Position numbers and translations under genes: made by a program. The notes below the pieces were generated by a model. The model did not search any database, was not told the origin of the DNA, and was given only the letters and a program-made list of their open reading frames with translations. From Deltaproteobacteria bacterium (GTDB lineage: Bacteria > Desulfobacterota > DSM-4660 > Desulfatiglandales > Desulfatiglandaceae), in assembly GCA_021737785.1 (NCBI GenBank), contig JAIPDI010000014.1, positions 1-64,000 on the forward strand: 64,000 nucleotides of DNA, in the 5' to 3' direction. Shown here piece after piece: positions 9,141-19,198 of the stretch (position 1 is the stretch's first letter; each line of letters begins with the position of its first letter).

Positions 9141-9976
9141 GCCGGGAGAGATCTCTTCAGCCCGACAAGCGGCTGGGCCAGCATTTTCTTATTAATGCAG
9201 TCATCCCCGACAAAATCATCTCTTCAGCAGGCTTCCGATCGTCCGACGTGGTCCTGGAAATAGGTCCCGGACAGGGGGCCCTCACCCTCCCCCTTTCCAG
9301 GGCCGTTTCCAGCATCGTGGCCGTGGAAAAGGACATCCGCCTGACGGATTTTCTTCGAAAAAGGCTCTCCGCCTCGGGCATTACCAATGTAAATCTTGTC
9401 TGTCAGGATATCTTGAGATTCGATTTTGACGCGATCCCCCTCCCGCCTTCGGAAAAGATCCAGGTGATCGGCAATCTGCCGTACAACATCTCTTCTCCCG
9501 TACTGAAGAAACTGATACATCATCGTGACCGGCTGTCACGGGCGGTGCTCATGTTTCAGCGAGAGGTTGCCGAACGGCTGACCGCCTCCCCATGCACCAA
9601 GAATTATGGGGCCATGACCCTCCTGATTCGCTACCATGCCCGGCCCACGCGTCTGCTTGAGGTGCCGAGGAATACCTTCCATCCCGTTCCAAAGGTCGAT
9701 TCAATGGTCATCGAACTCGATTTTGAGCAACCATATCCCAGTCACGGGGTCGGCGAAGACGATTTCAGGAAAACGGTAAGATGGGCCTTTGCCCACAGGA
9801 GGAAGACCCTGCTGAATTCTCTTAAGGGATATCTCCCCGGCCGGGACCCGCGTGTCCTCTTAAAACAGATAACGGGCTGCGGCATCGACCCCGCAAGACG
9901 GGCAGAGACCCTTACCATGGATGAGTTCCTGAGGCTTGCGTCGATCCTTGAGGTTGACAAGCCTGAAACGGATTGA
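9119..9976 (+). CDS. rsmA: 16S rRNA dimethyladenosine transferase RsmA (KsgA)
   Basis: A 285-residue SAM-dependent methyltransferase that dimethylates the two adjacent adenosines in helix 45 of 16S rRNA. Visible motifs are KRLGQHFL near residue 18, the SAM-binding VLEIGPGQGALT, and the catalytic IGNLPYNISSPVL. Start is assigned to TTG 9119, within the end of the DUF2062 gene; aggaaggg at about 9102-9109 is the nearest ribosome-binding sequence. No later ATG precedes the conserved N-terminus. Confidence 0.95.
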   Translation: MARHRLLSRERSLQPDKRLGQHFLINAVIPDKIISSAGFRSSDVVLEIGPGQGALTLPLSRAVSSIVAVEKDIRLTDFLRKRLSASGITNVNLVCQDILRFDFDAIPLPPSEKIQVIGNLPYNISSPVLKKLIHHRDRLSRAVLMFQREVAERLTASPCTKNYGAMTLLIRYHARPTRLLEVPRNTFHPVPKVDSMVIELDFEQPYPSHGVGEDDFRKTVRWAFAHRRKTLLNSLKGYLPGRDPRVLLKQITGCGIDPARRAETLTMDEFLRLASILEVDKPETD

Positions 9977-10035
9977 TATAAAATTTGATTTTGCTGTAAC
10001 AGGGGGCTGTATGGCGCCCTTCCCGAGGCCTGGTC

Positions 10036-10893
10036 ATGGAAGTGATAACAACCGTTCGAGAAATGCAGGAGAGATCCGATGCATTGCGCGGCGCAGGGCG
10101 GACCATCGCCCTGGTGCCGACCATGGGGTTTCTCCATGAGGGCCACCTGGAATTAATGCGGGCAGGGAAGTACCACGCGGATGAACTGATCATCAGCATC
10201 TTTGTCAACCCGACCCAGTTCGGGCCGGCCGAGGACCTCGACAAATATCCGAGGGATACGGAGGGCGACCTTCAAAAGGCCCGTGACTCTGGAGTCGACA
10301 TCGTCTTCATGCCATCGGTTGAAGAGATATATCCGGATCATTTCCAGACCCGGGTCCAGGTCGAAAATCTCCCACAGCACCTCTGCGGCCTTTCCAGACC
10401 CGGCCATTTTGACGGGGTTGCCACGGTCGTTGCCAAGCTGTTCAATATCACCAAACCCCATCTGGCGGTTTTCGGGCAGAAGGACTATCAGCAGCTGGCA
10501 ATCATCAGTCGGATGGTCATGGACCTCAATATGGACATCCGGATCCTGGGTGTTCCCACAGTGCGCGAACCGGATGGTTTGGCCATGAGTTCCAGAAACA
10601 CCTATCTAAGCCAGGAAGAACGGGCGTCTGCCCTCTGCCTGAAAGAATCAATCGATCTGGCCCGGGATTTATTCCAAGGCGGCGAGAACAGGGCGAAGGC
10701 CGTTGCTGATGCGGTCAGGTCTCTCATCCTGGGCCATCCCTTTACCGATATCGATTATGTTGCCCTCTGCGATCCGGTCACCCTGGACGATGTGGATGTC
10801 CTCCAAGAAGAAGTCCTCCTGGCCCTGGCCGTTAGGGTGGGTAAGACCCGGCTTATCGATAACTGCCTGCTTCGAAAGGCTTCAAACCGATAA
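10036..10893 (+). CDS. panC: Pantothenate synthetase
   Basis: A 285-residue cytoplasmic ligase joining pantoate and beta-alanine with ATP to make pantothenate, the CoA precursor. It shows the nucleotidyltransferase HIGH-type segment PTMGFLHEGHLELM, the SIFVNPTQF substrate loop, VFGQKDYQQL, and MSSRNTYL, which replaces KMSKS. Length is normal. panB and panD are not in the window. Confidence 0.97.
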   Translation: MEVITTVREMQERSDALRGAGRTIALVPTMGFLHEGHLELMRAGKYHADELIISIFVNPTQFGPAEDLDKYPRDTEGDLQKARDSGVDIVFMPSVEEIYPDHFQTRVQVENLPQHLCGLSRPGHFDGVATVVAKLFNITKPHLAVFGQKDYQQLAIISRMVMDLNMDIRILGVPTVREPDGLAMSSRNTYLSQEERASALCLKESIDLARDLFQGGENRAKAVADAVRSLILGHPFTDIDYVALCDPVTLDDVDVLQEEVLLALAVRVGKTRLIDNCLLRKASNR

Positions 10894-11002
10894 GCGGCAT
10901 TCGAAAAAAAGACCTGTCTATGGCTTCGGGTGACCGGCGCTTAACACGCACCCTATTCAGCATGGACCCTCGGCCGAACAGGGACGCATCAACACCCAAC
11001 GT

Positions 11003-11018
11003 TGTATGTATACATACA
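11003..11018. promoter_or_regulatory. Perfect 16-bp palindrome before metK
   Basis: TGTATGTA followed by its exact reverse complement TACATACA, ending 2 nt before the metK Shine-Dalgarno aaaggaga. Its position suits an operator over the 5' leader or a small hairpin near the RBS. No regulator is identified, and nothing resembling a SAM riboswitch was seen in the 141-nt leader. Confidence 0.45.
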
Positions 11019-11034
11019 TGAAAGGAGATACCAA

Positions 11035-12198
11035 ATGAAACCATCCAACTTTTTATTCACCTCCGAGTCGGTCACCGAAGGCCATCCCGATAAGGTTGCC
11101 GACCGGATCTCCGACAGCATTCTGGATGCCATCTTGGAACAAGACCTCAAGGCGAGGGTGGCGTGTGAGACCCTGGTGACCACCGGCATGGCCATGATCT
11201 CAGGCGAGATCACCACATCCGCTTACGTGGATATGCCGGAGGTCGTGAGAAATACCATCAGGGACATCGGTTACAGAAATTCCTCCATGGGGTTTGACTG
11301 GGAAACATGCGCGGTGCTCTCCACCATTGACAAGCAGTCCCCGGATATTGCCATGGGAGTGAACGGGACAGGTCTTTTCAAGGAGCAGGGGGCGGGCGAT
11401 CAGGGTCTCATGTTCGGGTACGCATGCACTGAAACCAAGACACTGATGCCGATGCCGATCTACCTTGCCCATGGTCTGACCAGGAGACTGGCCCACGTGC
11501 GAAAATCCGGCCAACTTCCCTGGCTGAGGCCGGACGGCAAATCCCAGGTCACTGTTGAATATAAAGAGGGAAGTCCTTCCAGAATTCATTCGGTGGTTAT
11601 CGCGGCCCAGCATAACCCTGATGTGGATTACGATACCCTTCGCGAGGCCATCATTGAACAGGTCATCCAGGAGGTGATCCCTCCTGAGATGCTGGATAAA
11701 CAGACCGAATATTTTATCAACACAACGGGCCGGTTTGTGGTAGGAGGTCCCATGGGAGATTGCGGCCTCACCGGACGGAAGATTATTATGGACACCTATG
11801 GCGGATTCGGGTATCACGGCGGCGGGGCTTTTTCCGGAAAAGATCCCTCCAAGGTGGACCGGAGCGCCTCCTATATGTGCCGGTATATCGCGAAGAATAT
11901 TGTGGCCGCAGGATTGGCGGAAAGGTGCGAAATCCAGGTGGCATACACCATTGGACGGGCCCAACCCGTTTCGGTGATGGTCGGCGCCTACAGTACGGGC
12001 GTCCTTCCCAGCAGTGAGTTGACGGAGATCGTCAAAAAGGAGTTTGACCTGAGGCCGGCGGCGATTATCGAACGGCTCGACCTTCTCAGACCGATCTATG
12101 CCAAGACCTGCAACTACGGTCACTTCGGCCGGGAGAAATCCGAATTTACCTGGGAAAAAACAGACGCGATCGAGGCCCTCAAGAAAGCGGTAAAATAG
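11035..12198 (+). CDS. metK: S-adenosylmethionine synthetase
   Basis: A 387-residue enzyme forming SAM from methionine and ATP. Diagnostic motifs are [11 protein letters not shown] near the N-terminus, [12 protein letters not shown] in the middle and [17 protein letters not shown] in the C-terminal half. I chose ATG 11035 ([20 protein letters not shown]), with aaaggaga 7 nt upstream; the frame is open to a TTG at 11002, but those residues lie over the palindrome. With ahcY downstream it forms an activated-methyl-cycle pair. Confidence 0.97.
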   Translation: MKPSNFLFTSESVTEGHPDKVADRISDSILDAILEQDLKARVACETLVTTGMAMISGEITTSAYVDMPEVVRNTIRDIGYRNSSMGFDWETCAVLSTIDKQSPDIAMGVNGTGLFKEQGAGDQGLMFGYACTETKTLMPMPIYLAHGLTRRLAHVRKSGQLPWLRPDGKSQVTVEYKEGSPSRIHSVVIAAQHNPDVDYDTLREAIIEQVIQEVIPPEMLDKQTEYFINTTGRFVVGGPMGDCGLTGRKIIMDTYGGFGYHGGGAFSGKDPSKVDRSASYMCRYIAKNIVAAGLAERCEIQVAYTIGRAQPVSVMVGAYSTGVLPSSELTEIVKKEFDLRPAAIIERLDLLRPIYAKTCNYGHFGREKSEFTWEKTDAIEALKKAVK

Positions 12199-12250
12199 AT
12201 CGTCGGCCGGCTCGCAAGGATTGTAAGGGCCGAAATACGGACAGACACCC

Positions 12251-12394
12251 GCAATTCTCATTATACGCTGGGCTTGGAGTCAAGATCCTGTGTGGGTGGC
12301 ATCTTGCCACGAGTTTTCGCGGCTTGTCTCAGATCCCGTCTTTAGCGGGGGAACCCGCTCCCACAAGGTGATTTTTCCATAATGAGACTTATTG
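12251..12394 (-). repeat. MITE/REP-like element, copy 1
   Basis: A roughly 144-bp palindrome-rich element between metK and ahcY, in inverse orientation to a second copy at 18966-19112. The ends are imperfect inverted repeats (gcaattctcattat on the left, ataatgagacttattg on the right). The core contains a REP-like palindrome around gtgggagcgg, the shared segment cgctaaagacgggatctg, and a shared ggcaagatgccac. It has no coding capacity; origin as a non-autonomous transposable element is inferred. Confidence 0.75.
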
Positions 12395-12407
12395 AACAGA
12401 CCCATAA

Positions 12408-13757
<1,350 letters not shown>

Positions 13758-14063
13758 GAGAAGTGCCTAAAGTAATCTAAAGCGGATACCAGCAACCCCA
13801 ATATCTCACACCCCAGTACCATTTTCCGAAGCTACGGGGTAAACAAAGACGCACACAAAGGATTTTTTTGTAAAGAAACGGAGAAAGCCCTTTCTTTGTG
13901 TTCTTTGTGGCTCCGTGTGAGTCAATGAACTGAGGTAGGGATGTTCTTGGGTTTTTATGACAGAACACCGGGAGAAGGTCAACTCAGAAAAGCCAAACGA
14001 AAAAGCCCCCTGTTTTCACAGGGGGCTTTTCTATTGCAATAGGATTATCCTTCAGGAATACGC
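13758..14063. other. Intergenic region after ahcY with repeats and a terminator
   Basis: No gene is seen in this 306-bp gap. It holds a short dispersed motif (agtgcctaaag, about 13763-13773, related to copies near 16970 and 41310), a palindromic A/T-rich segment at 13853-13912 with cacaaagga and tcctttgtgt-like arms, and the terminator at 14001-14030. Confidence 0.6.
14001..14030 (-). terminator. Rho-independent terminator of the HdrD-like gene
   Basis: A perfect 10-bp inverted repeat (AAAAGCCCCC / GGGGGCTTTT) with a 10-nt loop. Read on the minus strand the stem is followed by T-rich sequence, so it terminates leftward transcription from the selenoprotein gene ending at 14064; it may also act on readthrough from ahcY. 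Confidence 0.88.
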
Positions 14064-15362
14064 CTACATTTCTTCGTCCAGATCGATCTCGTCCCTTTCG
14101 TACTGGGCGTCTCTCAGCTCATTGGCCTTCTGGATCTCTTCCTCGGTCCACGGTTCGATGATCAGGGAATCCGCCACCAGTTCCCAAAGATACTTGGTCT
14201 CGATTCCAAGACCATATTCTTTGGTAAGCGCCTTCATAATCTGGTCCCGGCAGTTGTGACAGGGGGCGATGACCATCTTGGCCCCGGTGTCCATGATCTG
14301 TTTGGCCTTGACCCGGCCGTAGTATATCCTCTCAGCATCATAGGGCATAGCCCAGGCCCCACCCCCGGCCCCGCAGCAGAAATTGTTCATCCGGTTGGGG
14401 TGCATCTCCACGTAATTTTCACAACACTGCTGGGTGACCCACCTCGGTTCTTCGAAAAAGGCCTCTCCAAAGGCCTTCATGCTTTTTCGACCGTAGTTGC
14501 AGGGATCGTGTACCGTGGTCAGCTCCTCATGGATGGATTTATCGACCTTGATCCTTCCGGTCTCGATGTATTCTTTCAGCAGCTCATGCACTGAAACCAC
14601 TCTGTATTTCTCAAAAACCTCTGGGAACCACGTTTGCAGACTAAGCCTAGTCGCATAGTAGGCGTGGCCTCACTCGGGCAGGAGTAGCGTCTTGCACTCC
14701 AATTCCTCCAGATGTTTGACAATCCTGCCGGTGATTTCCCTCATGGACTCATCATCGCCGGAAAAAAGGCCCCAGTTGACCCCTTCCCAATTCGTCGAGG
14801 TGGTGGTCCAGCTCTCCCTGGCGGCGTAGAAGATGCGCCACCAGAACTTCATGTCATCGGGTTCCCCAAAAGGTTCTTTGGAATTGACGGTCACCAGTAT
14901 ATTGGCACCCTTCTGATCCACCGGGGCATAGAAACCGGGGAATCCTTCGTCCTCAGACATCTCCTTGGACAAATCGGCCAGCAGAAAGAGGAAATCGTCT
15001 TTGGGAATCCCGAGATTGTTCCCCCTCTCCAGGCACATGACCACGCCCTTGTGGATCGGTCCGGGGACCTTGTCCCGCTCTCTGAGGGTCCTTGCGCGGC
15101 GCATCATCTTCAGGATCTCCACGCCCTGGGGACAGGCATATTCGCAGCGGCCGCACAGGGTGCAGATCCACGGGAACCGTGAATCGATCAGCTCCTGGTC
15201 GAGACCCAGCGCCGCCATGCGAACAGCCTTCCTCGGGTCCATGCCGTCCACGCCGGTTACGGGACAGCCTCCCGCGCAGGTGCCGCAGGCGAAGCAGACG
15301 TCGGCCCATTCCGGGGCAACCCGCAGCTTGCTCTCTTTACGATTGATGGTTAGCGGTTCCAT
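14064..15362 (-). CDS. HdrD-like Fe-S/CCG-domain oxidoreductase with selenocysteine (in-frame TGA)
   Basis: Read through one TGA, this is a 432-residue protein. Two 4Fe-4S motifs lie at Cys23/26/29/33 and Cys67/70/73/77, followed by a C-terminal CCG domain: Cys288, Cys329-Cys330, and Cys368/Cys371. The TGA is codon 231, in LLPE-U-GHAY; HdrD/DsrK-type relatives have Cys at this position (ECGHA), so it is read as selenocysteine. The 23 codons between the TGA and the next possible start (GTG 14600) are open and family-like, and a SECIS-like hairpin lies at 14635-14655. Start ATG 15362 follows ggaggag. No membrane segment is seen. Role inferred: electron transfer partner of the divergent acyl-CoA dehydrogenase. 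The gene would be miscalled as two ORFs (14670-15362 and 14064-14600). Confidence 0.9.
14635..14655 (-). promoter_or_regulatory. Candidate bacterial SECIS hairpin (HdrD-like gene)
   Basis: On the minus strand TGC-GACTA-[GGCT]-TAGTC-T-GCA folds as an 8-bp stem with one bulged U and a GG-containing loop. The loop begins after 22 nt from the TGA, within the usual spacing for bacterial SECIS elements. Confidence 0.75.
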
Positions 15363-15727
15363 TCATTAACCTCCTCCGTTTATCTTCGAATCCATAGGTA
15401 AGTTTCGATCCCCGTCTTTGTAAGCCGTTATTAAATAAATGTCAATGAGTAAAATCAAAAAAAGGCCATCCCCATTCTTCCTCCGACTTTCCGTTCCCTT
15501 TACGGCCCCACCTTCTTTTTCGCACCCTCTCACCTTCTCACCCTCTCATGCCCTTCCCCTCCGCCCTCCCCACTGAACGGTCTGCCATATAGTTAAAATG
15601 TAGCTACAATGTGAATAAAGTTGTTGCCATTCAGGGTCTCATGCGATATATATTATGGCTTTAGCGTTTTCAGTTGGTATCCTGTTGAGATGAATGTCAT
15701 TTTCATAAATTGAAGGAGGTTACACCG
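15363..15727. promoter_or_regulatory. Divergent intergenic region between the HdrD-like and acyl-CoA dehydrogenase genes
   Basis: A 365-bp gap that must carry both divergent promoters. Visible are a pyrimidine-rich stretch (15476-15580), the 10-bp palindrome TGTAGCTACA at 15599-15608 in an A/T-rich setting, and the aggaggt ribosome binding site (15714-15720) of the dehydrogenase. No ORF and no clear -35/-10 pair could be fixed. Confidence 0.5.
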
Positions 15728-16891
15728 ATGGAATTTGGCTTGAGTGAAGAGCTGCAGATGCTCCGCGATATGGCGCGCGATTTTGCCGCTGAAAAGATCG
15801 CGCCCCACGCGGATGAATGGGATGAGGCCCACTATTACCCCTATGAGGAAGTGATCAAACCGATGGGCGAGCTGGGATTTTTCGGCACCGTCATCCCGGA
15901 GCAATACGGCGGAAATGAAATGGGCTGGCTGGCGGCCATGATCCTCACCGAAGAGATGGCCAAGGCATCCAGCTCCGTAAGGGTGCAGATCAATATGCAG
16001 GCCCTTGGCTGCGCCTTTACCATTTTCAGGTACGGAACGGACGAACTGAAAGAAAGATATATTCCCAAGCTGGTGACCGCTGAATACGTGGGCGGATTCG
16101 GCATCACCGAACCCAATGCCGGTTCGGATGTCATGGCCCTGAAGTCCACGGCCCAGGACAAGGGGGATCACTGGCTTTTGAACGGCTCCAAGACCTGGAT
16201 ATCCAACGCCAGCGCAGCGGACGTCATTATCTACTATGCCTACACGGACAGGGAGGCCAGGGGAAAGGGGCTTTCCGCCTTTGTGGTGGAGCCCAAGAAT
16301 TTCAACGGGGTGACGACCACCGACTTGGACAAGCTGGGCACCCGGTCCACGCCCACCGGGGAGATCTATCTCGAAGACACAAAGGTGCCCAAGGAAAATA
16401 TCCTGGGAAAGCCCGGGGACGGGTCCAAAATCGTCTTCGGTTCCCTGAACCAGTCACGGCTTTCGGCCGCGGCCGGGGGCGTCGGTCTTGCCCAGGCGTG
16501 CCTCGACACGGTGACCGCCTACTGCCAGGAGAGGGAACAGTTCGGGCAATCCATCGGCAAGTTCCAGATGAACCAGGACATGATCGCCCAGGTGGCCTCC
16601 GAAATCGAGGCGGCGCGGCTGATGGTGTACAAGGCGGCATGGCAAAAGGATCAGGGCAATCTGGGAAACACCCTGGAGGTGGCCCATGCCAAGTATCTGG
16701 CGGGTGAGATCGCGGCCAAGGCCACCCAGATGGCCATGCGTATCATGGGCGCCTACGGCTATTCCACGGAATACCCGGTGGCCAGATTCTACCGGGACGC
16801 GCCCCCTTACTACATGGTGGAGGGTTCCGCCAATATCTGCAAGTGGATTATCGCCCTGGACCAGTTGGGCATCCGAAAGGCCAACCGGTAG
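15728..16891 (+). CDS. Acyl-CoA dehydrogenase, probably glutaryl-CoA type
   Basis: A 387-residue FAD-dependent acyl-CoA dehydrogenase. Motifs seen are GGFGITEPNAGSD, the KTWISNASAADV segment at the flavin, EREQFGQSIGKFQMNQ, and a C-terminal YYMVEGSANICKW whose Glu365 sits at the usual catalytic-base position. The neighbouring glutaconyl-CoA decarboxylase gene suggests glutaryl-CoA as substrate, oxidised to glutaconyl-CoA without decarboxylation as in some sulfate reducers; this is an inference from context. Start ATG 15728 has aggaggt 7 nt upstream; an in-frame TTG at 15710 is less likely. Confidence 0.9.
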   Translation: MEFGLSEELQMLRDMARDFAAEKIAPHADEWDEAHYYPYEEVIKPMGELGFFGTVIPEQYGGNEMGWLAAMILTEEMAKASSSVRVQINMQALGCAFTIFRYGTDELKERYIPKLVTAEYVGGFGITEPNAGSDVMALKSTAQDKGDHWLLNGSKTWISNASAADVIIYYAYTDREARGKGLSAFVVEPKNFNGVTTTDLDKLGTRSTPTGEIYLEDTKVPKENILGKPGDGSKIVFGSLNQSRLSAAAGGVGLAQACLDTVTAYCQEREQFGQSIGKFQMNQDMIAQVASEIEAARLMVYKAAWQKDQGNLGNTLEVAHAKYLAGEIAAKATQMAMRIMGAYGYSTEYPVARFYRDAPPYYMVEGSANICKWIIALDQLGIRKANR

Positions 16892-17000
16892 GGAAATAGA
16901 GATTCAGGGATTGAGGAATTGAGGAATTCCGGAATTGGCCATTGCACTATAAGAACTTTAGTCACTTCGCTCACTTTAGGCACTTCCCGGATTTACCCGG
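16892..17000. repeat. Short dispersed repeats between acyl-CoA dehydrogenase and gcdA
   Basis: Direct reiterations of gattcaggg/ttgaggaa units (about 16901-16937) are followed by tttagtcacttcgctcac and tttaggcacttcccgg (about 16959-16991). The same two motifs recur elsewhere in the window: the first at 44119-44176 and 51309-51360, the second near 41300-41335. Confidence 0.6.
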
Positions 17001-17015
17001 GTATTGGAGGAATAG

Positions 17016-18749
17016 ATGAGACCCTATTTTGAAAAGATGACACCTTTGGGGAAACCCCTTACAGATAAACAGAAGACCGATTCCGAGGAAAATGTCCTTG
17101 AAATCAAAAAGGTGGAAGAGGCGGTAGGCGAGGCCGTGGAGGCGGTGAAAAACGCCGGAATTCCGGCCGAAATCATAAAGAAACGCGGCCAGCTGACCGT
17201 GTGGGAGCGGATCGAATATCTCATCGATCCCGGGACCTGGTGCCCGCTCCATACCCTGTATAACCCGCAGTTTAACGAGGAGGGCACCACCGGCGTTATT
17301 GACGGACTGGCCAAGATCAACGGCAAATGGGCCGTGGTCATCGGTTTTGACAACAAGGTGATGGCAGGGGCCTGGATCAGCGGACAGGCCGACAATCAAC
17401 TGCGGGTGACGGACATGGCCAAACGGCTTCATGTCCCCCTGGTGTGGATCGTCAACTGCAGCGGCGTTAAACTGCCGGAGCAGCAGGAGGTTTATGCAAA
17501 CCGGCGGGGAAACGGCACCACCTTCTTCCGTCATGCCGAACTGGAAAAGGTGGGGGTGCCGGTACTGGCCGGCATCTATGGCACCAACCCGGCCGGCGGC
17601 GGGTATCAGGGGATCAGCCCCACCATTCTTCTGGCGCATAAGGATGCCAATATCGCCGTGGGCGGCGGCGGGATCGTGAGCGGGATGAGTCCCAAGGGAT
17701 CTTTTGATGAAGACGGGGCCGAGCAGTTGATCGAGGCGACACGCCATTTCAAAGAGGTGCCGCCGGGCAGCGTTCCCATCCACTACAATGAGACCGGCTT
17801 CTTCAAAGAGGTCTATGATACGGAAGAAGGGGTCCTGGATGCCCTGAAAAAATACATGGACATGGTCCCGGCCTACCACCCCGACTTCTTCCGGGTGGCC
17901 GAGCCCAAGGCGCCCAAATTCTCAGGGGAGGATATCAATCATATCGTCGCCTTCAACCAGAAGCGGAGCTACAACTTCGATGAGATGCTTGCCCGTCTCT
18001 TTGACAACAGCGAGCACATGGAGTTCAGGCCCGGCTACGGTCCCGAGGTCTATACCGGCCTGGCCAAGATCAATGGGTTCCTTATGGGATTTATCGGGAA
18101 CCGTCAGGGATTCTTAGGGGCCAAATATCCTGAATACGCCCCCTATCCGGGTGTCGGCGGCAAGCTGTACCGCCAGGGTCTCATCAAGATGAATGAATTC
18201 GTCACCCTCTGCGGCCGGGACCGGGTCCCGATCGTATGGTTTCAGGATACTTCGGGCATCGATGTGGGGGATATTGCGGAGAAGGCGGAACTCCTGGGTT
18301 TGGGCCAGTCCCTCATATACTCCATCGAGCAGACAGATGTGCCCCAGATATGTATCATTTTGAGGAAGGGGACCGCGGCGGCCCACTATATTATGGGAGG
18401 CCCCACGGCCAATAATCATAACGCCTTTACATTAGGAACCCCCACCACGGAGATCTACGTCATGCACGGCGAGACCGCGGCCGCGGCCTCATTCGCCAGG
18501 CGGCTGGTCAAGGAAAAGGATGCGGGACGGCCTCTCGGGCCGGTCATCGACAAGATGAACGCCCTGGCAAAGGAGTATTACGACAACTCACGGCCCATCT
18601 ACTGCGCCAAGAGGGGGTATGTGGACGAGATCGTGTCTTTTCCGCGAATAAGGGACTACCTGGTGGTTTTTGCAGGCTGCGCCTATCAGAATCCGACATC
18701 CATCTGCCCCCATCACCACATGATGCTCCCGAGGATTATCAAGGGATAA
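17016..18749 (+). CDS. gcdA: Glutaconyl-CoA decarboxylase alpha subunit (carboxyltransferase)
   Basis: A 577-residue carboxyltransferase with two crotonase-type halves, very like the GcdA subunit of the sodium-pumping glutaconyl-CoA decarboxylase in length and sequence (CSGVKLPEQQEVYANRRG, YGTNPAGGGYQGISPT, AVGGGGIVSGMSPKG). GcdA moves the carboxyl group from glutaconyl-CoA to biotin, leaving crotonyl-CoA. The membrane and biotin-carrier subunits are not in the window, so they must be encoded elsewhere or the enzyme works with other partners. Start ATG 17016 follows ggagg with good spacing. Confidence 0.93.
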   Translation: MRPYFEKMTPLGKPLTDKQKTDSEENVLEIKKVEEAVGEAVEAVKNAGIPAEIIKKRGQLTVWERIEYLIDPGTWCPLHTLYNPQFNEEGTTGVIDGLAKINGKWAVVIGFDNKVMAGAWISGQADNQLRVTDMAKRLHVPLVWIVNCSGVKLPEQQEVYANRRGNGTTFFRHAELEKVGVPVLAGIYGTNPAGGGYQGISPTILLAHKDANIAVGGGGIVSGMSPKGSFDEDGAEQLIEATRHFKEVPPGSVPIHYNETGFFKEVYDTEEGVLDALKKYMDMVPAYHPDFFRVAEPKAPKFSGEDINHIVAFNQKRSYNFDEMLARLFDNSEHMEFRPGYGPEVYTGLAKINGFLMGFIGNRQGFLGAKYPEYAPYPGVGGKLYRQGLIKMNEFVTLCGRDRVPIVWFQDTSGIDVGDIAEKAELLGLGQSLIYSIEQTDVPQICIILRKGTAAAHYIMGGPTANNHNAFTLGTPTTEIYVMHGETAAAASFARRLVKEKDAGRPLGPVIDKMNALAKEYYDNSRPIYCAKRGYVDEIVSFPRIRDYLVVFAGCAYQNPTSICPHHHMMLPRIIKG

Positions 18750-18775
18750 TGGGGAGTTAGCCGTAACTATCAGAT

Positions 18776-18810
18776 GGGGCCTTCAGGCAGGGAAATCGGC
18801 CTGGGGCCCC
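18776..18810 (+). terminator. GC-rich hairpin after gcdA, possible terminator
   Basis: GGGGCC and CAGGC pair with GCCTG and GGCCCC, giving an 11-bp stem with small bulges 26 nt after the gcdA stop. No U-run follows, so this is a weak intrinsic terminator at best; it could instead stabilise the mRNA 3' end. Confidence 0.45.
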
Positions 18811-18965
18811 TCCCTTCACTCAGGGTGGCCTGTCCATCTATTCCCGGGCTTTTTCCAACTTCTTCCTTCTCCCCATGATCTTATCGCGGGTGATCTCGGC
18901 CCCTCCCGTCAAGTTTCCTGGAATCTTCTCTCAATCAGGCAAAGCGCATTGAAACATGCTCGACG

Positions 18966-19112
18966 GCAATTCTTATTTTGGAAAATTTCCCTTGTGGGAG
19001 CGGCTTTCCCCGCTAAAGACGGGATCTGCGACCAGTCCCGCCTACGGGCGGGATGGCAAGATGCCACTCACACAGCATTTCGACTCCAGGTCCACTTCAT
19101 AATGAGTATTGC
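18966..19112 (+). repeat. MITE/REP-like element, copy 2
   Basis: A roughly 147-bp element inverse to the copy at 12251-12394. Imperfect terminal inverted repeats (gcaattcttatttt / ataatgagtattgc) match at about 11 of 14 positions. The core shares cttgtgggagcgg, cgctaaagacgggatctg and ggcaagatgccac with copy 1. It ends 20 bp before a TTGACA box upstream of arsR. Confidence 0.75.
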
Positions 19113-19131
19113 TGCAGGCTGGAATTTTCTG

Positions 19132-19160
19132 TTGACACAGTCGGGATTATTACATAAACA
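19132..19160 (+). promoter_or_regulatory. Possible sigma-70-like promoter of the arsR module
   Basis: A consensus TTGACA at 19132-19137 is followed after 17 bp by TAAACA (19155-19160) in A/T-rich sequence that includes tacataaacatacattta. The -10 match is weak. An ArsR operator might overlap here, but no clean inverted repeat was found. Confidence 0.35.
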
Positions 19161-19198
19161 TACATTTATATCGTGCTTTATCGTGTGAGGAATCCGAG

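Larger units (their letters stand above)
18750..19198. other. 449-bp intergenic region between gcdA and arsR
   Basis: No gene. It contains a GC-rich hairpin (18776-18810), about 150 bp of unremarkable sequence, the second MITE/REP-like element (18966-19112), and then a likely arsR promoter region. An apparent 79-codon reading frame at 18949-19188 is a translation of the repeat. Confidence 0.7.

Noticed and set aside
14064-15362. Two separate genes (14670-15362 and 14064-14600) instead of one
   Set aside because: The frame is the same on both sides, the 23 codons between the TGA and the GTG at 14600 continue the protein family, and the GTG has no RBS.
18949-19188. 79-codon ORF before arsR
   Set aside because: It is mostly a translation of the MITE/REP-like element at 18966-19112.
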